DNA of 10,284 bases from Lachnospiraceae bacterium UBA7026 (GTDB taxonomy: Bacteria > Bacillota > Clostridia > Lachnospirales > Lachnospiraceae), in NCBI GenBank assembly GCA_002494165.1, contig DLBH01000024.1, positions 1 through 10,284 of the forward strand, written 5' to 3'. Positions within the stretch are counted from its first letter, which is position 1, and each line of letters opens with the position of its first letter. Made by a program: the position numbers and the translations under genes. Below, piece after piece: positions 5,598-10,284 of the stretch. Under the pieces are notes generated by a model that made no database searches, had not been told where the DNA came from, and saw only the letters and a program-made list of their open reading frames with translations.

Positions 5598-7388
5598 ATG
5601 GAAGAGATTAAGGAAACCTGGACCCTGACAACAAAGAGGGCCGATTTTAACCAAATATCCGCTAAATTCGGCATTCCACCCTATATAGCCCGGCTGGTGA
5701 GGAACCGTGACCAGGTTACGGAAGACCAGATCCGGGTCTACCTCTATGGGACCCTGGCCGACATTCCTGACCCTGGTCTGCTCAAGGATGTCCATAAGGC
5801 GGCAGGGATCATCAAGGAGAAGATCAGCCAGAAGAAAAAGATCCGGATCATCTCAGATTATGATGTGGATGGCGTTTCTTCCAATTATATTCTGATGAAG
5901 GGCCTGGAGCGCTGCGGGGCTGATGTGGATTATAAGATTCCTGACCGGATCCAGGATGGCTATGGCATCAATATCCATCTGATAAAACAGGCTAAGGAGG
6001 ACCAGGTAGATACCATCATCACCTGTGACAATGGTATTTCTGCCAAAGAGCAGGTGGAGTATGGTAATTCCCTGGGCATGACCATTATCATTACAGACCA
6101 CCACGATGTTCCTTTTACCATGGAAGGTGGGGTCAAAAAAGAACTTCTGCCCCCGGCAGCGGCCATCGTCAATCCCAAGCAGAGCGACTGTCCCTACCCC
6201 TTTAAGAAGATCTGCGGGGCAGTGGTAGCCATGAAATTCATTCAGGTGCTCTATGAAGCATGTGGTATAGATCCGTCAGAGACCGAAAATTTTCTGGAAA
6301 TAGCCGCCCTGGCCACCAACTGCGATGTCATGCCTCTGGTGGAGGAGAACAGGATCATCGTCAGAGAAGGACTCCGCCGGATGATGAAAACCAGGATAAC
6401 CGGTTTGGAGGCCCTGATCGAGGCCAACGGCCTTAAGGGTAAAACCCTGACGGTCTACCACCTGGGCTTTGTTCTGGGTCCCTGCATCAATTCTTCCGGC
6501 CGGCTGTCCTCGGCCAAATATGCTGTGGAACTTCTTTTGTGTCCTGATAAAAAGCAGTGCGATGCCATGGCCAGCCACCTGGTGGACCTGAATAAGGACA
6601 GGAAGGCCATTACGGAAAAGGGTGTCAGGGACAGCATAGCTTACCTGCTGGAGAGTGGTCATTATAAGGACGATATCCATGTTGTATATATTCCGGACCT
6701 TCATGAAAGTCTATGCGGTATCATCGCGGGGAAAGTACGGGAACGTTTCCACCATCCGGCCTTTGTTTTATCCGATGGTCTGGAAGGCATCAAGGGGTCT
6801 GGCAGGTCCATCGACAGCTACTCTATGTATGAGGAAATGTCAAAAATCAAGGAGTGCTTCTCCAGCTTTGGCGGCCATCCCGGTGCGGCAGGCTTCACCC
6901 TGCGGGACCGTTGTCTGGAGGAATTCCGGGAAAAAATTAATGAGAGTTCCCGGCTTACGGAGGAAGATTTCACCGTGAAGGTCAAGGGAGACCTGATTCT
7001 CCCCCTTACCATGGTCTCAGAACAGCTGCTGGAGGAAATCCGGATCTTAGAGCCTTTCGGCCTGGGTAATTCCCGGCCCCTCTTCCTGGCCAGAGACCTG
7101 AAGATCAGGTCCTTGAAGGTGATCGGGAAAAACCGTAAGGTGGTGAAAATGTTCGTGACAGATGCCAATGGCTACGGCATTACCGCCATGTATTTTGAGG
7201 ATCCGGACCTGTTGCTTGGCAAACTGGAAAATGCTGTGGGAAAGGACCAGGCCCGGGCGGTGCTGCGGGGTTACCGCCACCAGGTCTACCTGTCCAGGGC
7301 TGCCTTCCAGCCGGACATCAATGAGTATATGGGCAGAAAAGAGCCCCAGATCATCCTCAAACATGTCGAATTCCGGGAGAGAGGCTGA
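5598..7388 (+). CDS. recJ: single-stranded-DNA-specific exonuclease, RecJ type
   Basis: Encodes 596 residues, normal for RecJ (about 550-600). RecJ degrades single-stranded DNA 5' to 3' in recombination, base-excision and mismatch repair, using two metal ions. DHH domain: IRIISDYDVDG (82-92, metal-binding Asp), ITCDNGIS (141-148) and ITDHHD (165-170). After it come NPKQSDCPYPFKKICGAVVA (192-211), EIAALATNCDVMPL (234-247), and NSSGRLSSAKYAVELLL (298-314). The DHHA1 nucleic-acid motif is SFGGHPGAAGF (423-433). An OB-like domain follows from ~455, with LEPFGLGNSRPLF (484-496). The family's motif DLVALGT begins with a metal-ligand Asp; here the equivalent residue is Glu (E234), as I recall for some clostridial RecJ paralogues. 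ATG 5598 has AAGGAG (5583-5588) 9 bases upstream. The genome may hold a second, more canonical RecJ, so this copy could have a specialised role; the name is secure at family level. Confidence 0.92.
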   Translation: MEEIKETWTLTTKRADFNQISAKFGIPPYIARLVRNRDQVTEDQIRVYLYGTLADIPDPGLLKDVHKAAGIIKEKISQKKKIRIISDYDVDGVSSNYILMKGLERCGADVDYKIPDRIQDGYGINIHLIKQAKEDQVDTIITCDNGISAKEQVEYGNSLGMTIIITDHHDVPFTMEGGVKKELLPPAAAIVNPKQSDCPYPFKKICGAVVAMKFIQVLYEACGIDPSETENFLEIAALATNCDVMPLVEENRIIVREGLRRMMKTRITGLEALIEANGLKGKTLTVYHLGFVLGPCINSSGRLSSAKYAVELLLCPDKKQCDAMASHLVDLNKDRKAITEKGVRDSIAYLLESGHYKDDIHVVYIPDLHESLCGIIAGKVRERFHHPAFVLSDGLEGIKGSGRSIDSYSMYEEMSKIKECFSSFGGHPGAAGFTLRDRCLEEFREKINESSRLTEEDFTVKVKGDLILPLTMVSEQLLEEIRILEPFGLGNSRPLFLARDLKIRSLKVIGKNRKVVKMFVTDANGYGITAMYFEDPDLLLGKLENAVGKDQARAVLRGYRHQVYLSRAAFQPDINEYMGRKEPQIILKHVEFRERG

Positions 7389-7535
7389 GGGCCGGTAAAC
7401 AGCCAGGGCTGACCTGCCGGGAAAAGTGTTCACAGGGAACAGAAACACAGCAAAAAAAGTTCAGGAAAAGAAGCTTAAAGAGAAAAACTGAATGTAGGAG
7501 AGACCAGGGAAAAAGCTTCAGAAAAGGAAGGTTAA
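7389..7535 (+). other. A-rich gap between recJ and the HAD gene
   Basis: 147 bases without a gene. A small stem CAGC (7400-7403)/GCTG (7408-7411) and TGTTC/GAACA near 7428-7442 are visible, but neither has a T-run, so I see no intrinsic terminator. From about 7450 the strand is very purine-rich with two copies of AAGCTT, ending in the HAD ribosome site. No convincing promoter is seen; read-through from recJ is plausible. Confidence 0.4.
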
Positions 7536-8411
7536 ATGGAAAAAAATATAAGAGAAAAGTCCTTTACAGAGGCTGATACAAGAGAAAAAAAGGATATCCG
7601 GCTGATCGGTCTGGACCTGGATGGGACGACCCTGACCTCGGATAAGGTTCTGACTCCCAGGACCAAGAAGGTGCTGGAGACCTGCCTGGAGAGGGGAATC
7701 CAGGTTCTGCCGGCTACTGGCCGGGCAAAATCCGGCATACCGGCATATCTGACAGGGATCCAGGGCATCAGGTATATTCTCCTTTCCAATGGAGCCTTAG
7801 TCTATGATATGAAGGAAGACCGGTATGTCTATCAGAACCTGCTGCCTTTTGAAAAAAGCATGGCTCTCCTGGATCAGCTGGAGTCCTATGGCAGCTTTTA
7901 TGATCTTTTTGCCGGTGGCTTCGGCAGGTGTGAAGGAAGATTCCTGGATAACCTGGGTGACTATGCCATAGAGCCCCATATTCAGGACCTGATTCACATG
8001 TCCAGAAAAAGGATTGACAACCTGAGGGACTGGCTTCTGTCCTGGAAAAAGCCAGTTGAGAAATTCACTGTCTTTTTTGCCGACCCTGAGGCCAGGCTGA
8101 GGGCCATGGCTGATATGGGCAGGGATCCTGACCTGGCTGTCACCAGTTCCATCCCCAATAATATGGAACTGAATTCCGCCAGCTGCAACAAGGGGGATGC
8201 CCTGCTGAGCCTGGGACGGATGCTGGGCTTCAGTCCCAGTCAGATTATGGCCTGTGGAGATGGGATTAATGATCTGGATATGGTCCGCATGGCCGGCTTT
8301 GGTGTCGCTATGGAAAACGGTATGGACCAGGTGAAGGAAGCGGCTGATTTTATCACAAAGAGTTGTGATGAGGAAGGCGTAGCTTACGCCATCGAGCGCT
8401 TTGTTCTCTGA
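7536..8411 (+). CDS. Cof-type HAD-family (class IIB) hydrolase
   Basis: Encodes 291 residues, a usual length for Cof-like phosphatases (about 260-290) plus a short N-terminal extension. These cytoplasmic enzymes remove phosphate from small metabolites such as sugar phosphates or flavin and pyridoxal precursors; the substrate cannot be read from sequence. HAD motifs are all present: motif I GLDLDGTTL (25-33; nucleophile D27, acid/base D29), motif II ATGR (60-63), the cap-domain region from ~85 to ~205, motif III Lys in CNKGDAL (217-223; K219) and motif IV GDGINDLDMV (241-250), then GVAMENG (256-262). Residues 1-20 are charged and precede the usual start of the fold (IRLIGLDLDGT). No better start exists inside, and AAGGAAGG (7524-7531) supports ATG 7536. 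It follows recJ by 147 bases and is followed by a strong terminator, so it ends the recJ unit. Confidence 0.93.
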   Translation: MEKNIREKSFTEADTREKKDIRLIGLDLDGTTLTSDKVLTPRTKKVLETCLERGIQVLPATGRAKSGIPAYLTGIQGIRYILLSNGALVYDMKEDRYVYQNLLPFEKSMALLDQLESYGSFYDLFAGGFGRCEGRFLDNLGDYAIEPHIQDLIHMSRKRIDNLRDWLLSWKKPVEKFTVFFADPEARLRAMADMGRDPDLAVTSSIPNNMELNSASCNKGDALLSLGRMLGFSPSQIMACGDGINDLDMVRMAGFGVAMENGMDQVKEAADFITKSCDEEGVAYAIERFVL

Positions 8412-8554
8412 TCCCAGAGTCGGGGAAACAGGTGGCCAGTCCAAACAGCGCTCAGATACTGGTCTCTGCCCCCCTGGTTTGGAAAGCCTCCAAAACCTTC
8501 AAGCTTGCCCAAGCCCGTGATCAGATATTAGCCTATGACCCTGTCAGGGATTCG
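8412..8554 (+). other. gene-free stretch after the HAD gene
   Basis: The first part of a 413-base gap. No gene, tRNA or known riboswitch is recognisable. It holds a hairpin GGTTTGGA (8476-8483)/TCCAAAACC (8489-8497) with one bulged A and loop AAGCC. A second CCAAAC near 8440 could pair instead with GTTTGG, giving two mutually exclusive folds. A short CCCT/AGGG stem lies near 8540-8550. Its role is unknown; it belongs to the HAD 3' untranslated region. Confidence 0.35.
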
Positions 8555-8595
8555 CCGGTCTAGCTGTCTTTGAAAGGACAGACAGACCGGTTTTT
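8555..8595 (+). terminator. intrinsic terminator after the HAD gene
   Basis: CCGGTCT (8555-8561) pairs perfectly with AGACCGG (8584-8590). After an AG/AC mismatch, CTGTC (8564-8568) pairs with GACAG (8577-8581), and the TTTGAAAG loop can add a little more pairing. TTTTT follows at once (8591-8595). This is the clearest intrinsic terminator in the window and closes the recJ-HAD unit ahead of the pnp promoter. Confidence 0.85.
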
Positions 8596-8669
8596 CGAAC
8601 CCTTTATCAGAGGACGAATTTACATAAGTCTAACATTTCAAAAAATATGTAGCATTTCATGAATTGTTG

Positions 8670-8678
8670 TGTTAGAAT
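8670..8678 (+). promoter_or_regulatory. extended -10 promoter for pnp
   Basis: TGTTAGAAT at 8670-8678 is an extended -10 element with one mismatch to TATAAT. The region 17 bases upstream has no good -35 match, as for the scfA promoter. Transcription from about 8685 would give a leader of roughly 140 bases that contains the whole long hairpin. Position between a strong terminator and pnp supports it. Confidence 0.5.
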
Positions 8679-8714
8679 ATCAAAGATTGAATTCAGACAG
8701 AAAGAATCCAATTG

Positions 8715-8788
8715 GGGAAGCGTATGACCGAGACTTCTGAAAAGTGCATTTGCCTAAATACATTTTTCAGTTGTTTCGGAAGCTTCCC
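8715..8788 (+). promoter_or_regulatory. long imperfect hairpin in the pnp leader
   Basis: One extended stem of about 28 base pairs. GGGAAGC (8715-8721) pairs with GCTTCCC (8782-8788). CCGAGAC (8728-8734) pairs with GTTTCGG (8773-8779), with one G-U pair. After a TT/TT internal loop, CTGAAAAGTG (8737-8746) pairs with CATTTTTCAG (8761-8770). After a C-A mismatch, ATTT (8748-8751) pairs with AAAT (8756-8759) around loop GCCT. It ends 25 bases before the pnp ribosome site. In E. coli, pnp carries a leader hairpin cut by RNase III, after which PNPase represses its own message; this stem is long enough for RNase III, so a parallel control is inferred. A T-rich stretch after it (ATTATTTCTT, 8793-8802) makes weak attenuation an alternative. 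Confidence 0.65.
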
Positions 8789-8824
8789 GCTATTATTTCT
8801 TACGATGTTTTACAGGAGGTATAT

Positions 8825-10284
8825 ATGGTAAAACAATTTTCTATGGATCTTGCAGGAAGAACATTTTCAGTGGAGATCGGTAAGGTGGCAGCCCAGGCTA
8901 ACGGTGCGGCCCTGGTAAGGTATGGCGACACAGTCATCCTTTCCACAGCAACAGCTTCTGAGAAGCCCCGTGACGGCATCGATTTCTTCCCCCTGAGTGT
9001 GGATTTTGAGGAGAAGATGTACTCTGTGGGTAAGATCCCCGGAGGTTTTAATAAGAGAGAGGGTAAGCCCTCTGAGCATGCGGTTCTTACTTCCCGTATG
9101 ATTGACCGCCCCATGAGACCCCTCTTCCCCAAGGATTACAGGAATGATGTCTCCCTCAATAACCTGGTTATGTGTGTGGACCCGGATTGTTCTCCGGAGA
9201 TTACAGCCATGATCGGTTCCTCCATCGCCACAGCGATTTCTGATATTCCTTTCGCAGGTCCCATCTCCGGTATCCGTATCGGCATGGTGGATGGTCAGCT
9301 GATCGTTAATCCTACGGAAGAGCAGCGCCTGGCTTCTGATCTGGTGCTTACTGTGGCTTCCACCCGTGACAAGGTCATCATGATTGAGGCCGGAGCTAAT
9401 GAGGTTCCCGAGGACAAGATGCTTGAGGCTATCTTCATGGCTCATGATGTCAACAAGGAAGTGATCGCTTTCATCGATAAGATCGTGGAGGAGTGTGGTC
9501 TTCCCAAGCATGATTATGAGCATGTGGATACACCCGAAGATCTCTGGGAAGATATGCTTCTGGCCATTCCCCAGGAGGAGATGGAAGAGGCTGTTTTCAC
9601 AGACAGGAAGCAGGATAGAGATGCCAATATCTCCGCCCTTAAGGAGAGGCTGGAAGAGCGTTACGCAGAGGACCACGAGGACTGGCTGCCTCTCATCGAT
9701 GACGCTGTATATAAGTACCAGAAGAAGACGGTTCGCAAGATGATCTTAAAGGACCAGAAGAGACCCGACGGCCGTGCCATCAACGAGATCCGTCCTCTGG
9801 CAGCAGAGATCGACCTTCTTCCCAGGGCCCATGGTTCAGGTATGTTTACCCGTGGTCAGACCCAGATTATGACTGTCACTACTCTCGGATCCCTTTCCGA
9901 GGCACAGAAGGTTGACGGTATCGACCTTAATGTGACATCCAAGAGATATATGCACCATTATAACTTCCCAAGCTGGTCCGTTGGTGAGACCAGGCCCAGC
10001 CGTGGTCCGGGACGTCGTGAGATTGGTCACGGTGCTCTGGCAGAGAAGGCCCTGATTCCGGTTCTTCCTTCCGAGGATGAATTCCCTTATGCTATCAGGA
10101 CTGTATCTGAGACCCTCGAGTCCAACGGTTCCACATCCCAGGCCAGCGTATGTGCATCCTCCCTGTCCCTCATGGCAGCGGGTGTGCCCATTAAGAAGGC
10201 AGTTGCCGGTATCTCCGCAGGTCTTGTGACCGGAGAGACAGATGATGACTACATCGTTCTTACCGATATCCAGGGTCTTGAGGA
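8825..10284 (+). CDS. pnp: polynucleotide phosphorylase (PNPase), 5' part
   Basis: The first 486 of about 700 residues; the gene runs off the window. PNPase degrades RNA 3' to 5' using phosphate, releasing nucleoside diphosphates, as a trimer in RNA turnover. Visible in order: RNase PH domain 1 (from MVKQFSMDLAGRTF, with GKIPGGFNKREGKPSEHAVL and TSRMIDRPMRPLFP around residues 70-102), the helical linker domain (~240-315), and RNase PH domain 2 starting RPDGRAINEIRPL, with FTRGQTQ, YNFPSWSVGET, RREIGHGALAEKAL and the phosphate-binding SNGSTSQASVC. The window ends in VLTDIQGLE, at the start of the metal-binding Asp motif. The rest of that site and the KH and S1 RNA-binding domains are missing. 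AGGAGGT at 8814-8820 lies 4-5 bases from ATG 8825. It has its own promoter and a long leader hairpin. rpsO, often upstream of pnp, is not adjacent here. Confidence 0.97.
   Translation, partial: MVKQFSMDLAGRTFSVEIGKVAAQANGAALVRYGDTVILSTATASEKPRDGIDFFPLSVDFEEKMYSVGKIPGGFNKREGKPSEHAVLTSRMIDRPMRPLFPKDYRNDVSLNNLVMCVDPDCSPEITAMIGSSIATAISDIPFAGPISGIRIGMVDGQLIVNPTEEQRLASDLVLTVASTRDKVIMIEAGANEVPEDKMLEAIFMAHDVNKEVIAFIDKIVEECGLPKHDYEHVDTPEDLWEDMLLAIPQEEMEEAVFTDRKQDRDANISALKERLEERYAEDHEDWLPLIDDAVYKYQKKTVRKMILKDQKRPDGRAINEIRPLAAEIDLLPRAHGSGMFTRGQTQIMTVTTLGSLSEAQKVDGIDLNVTSKRYMHHYNFPSWSVGETRPSRGPGRREIGHGALAEKALIPVLPSEDEFPYAIRTVSETLESNGSTSQASVCASSLSLMAAGVPIKKAVAGISAGLVTGETDDDYIVLTDIQGLE

Noticed and set aside
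7797..8444. 215-codon open frame on the minus strand across the HAD gene
   Set aside because: Antisense to a gene with complete HAD motifs; no ribosome site or family similarity is seen.
8412..8554. Possible tRNA, T-box or riboswitch in the gap after the HAD gene
   Set aside because: No cloverleaf, no TTCRA arm, no T-box GGGTGGNACC-like sequence and no known aptamer core could be found; only isolated hairpins.
8867..9676. 269-codon open frame on the minus strand inside pnp
   Set aside because: It lies wholly opposite the conserved pnp reading frame, shows no recognisable domain, and is explained by pnp codon use.

Overview
The window looks like a chromosomal segment of an anaerobic member of the Clostridia, most likely Lachnospiraceae (Clostridium cluster XIVa). 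This is inferred from a SCIFF peptide with its radical SAM maturase, a fused SecDF, clostridial-style PNPase and RecJ sequences, strong AGGAGG ribosome sites and roughly balanced base composition. The exact genus cannot be read from the sequence. Every gene is on the + strand. There are no insertion sequences, CRISPR arrays, rRNA genes or recognisable tRNA genes.

Layout: (1) 1-766, the 3' part of tgt (tRNA-guanine transglycosylase), cut by the window edge. (2) 843-1157, yajC, the small Sec-accessory membrane protein. (3) 1289-1435, scfA, a 48-residue cysteine-rich SCIFF (ranthipeptide) precursor too short for most gene finders, with its own extended -10 promoter. (4) 1436-1740, a gene-free but highly structured intercistronic stretch with several hairpins, two of them terminator-like. 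(5) 1741-3123, scfB, the radical SAM/SPASM thioether-forming maturase, started from TTG. (6) 3101-5458, secDF, overlapping scfB and ending in a long lysine-rich tail. (7) 5459-5597, hairpins and a nested terminator-like structure. (8) 5598-7388, recJ-type DHH exonuclease. (9) 7536-8411, a Cof-type HAD phosphatase. (10) 8412-8824, a gap holding a terminator, a promoter and a very long leader hairpin. (11) 8825-end, pnp (polynucleotide phosphorylase), cut by the window edge.

How they fit together: yajC and secDF are export-machinery genes, and the SCIFF precursor/maturase pair sits between them, with scfB overlapping secDF. The arrangement suggests that the modified peptide is linked to, or exported through, the Sec translocase, though nothing in the sequence proves this. 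The structured RNA between scfA and scfB could let the cell make much more peptide than enzyme from one promoter. recJ, the HAD gene and pnp are ordinary housekeeping genes. The pnp leader folds into a ~75-nt imperfect hairpin, reminiscent of the RNase III/PNPase autoregulation known for E. coli pnp.

Most worth following up: the scfA-scfB intercistronic RNA, the seven-cysteine SCIFF and its Sec context, the pnp leader hairpin, and the Asp-to-Ala change in the SecF proton-relay motif of SecDF.
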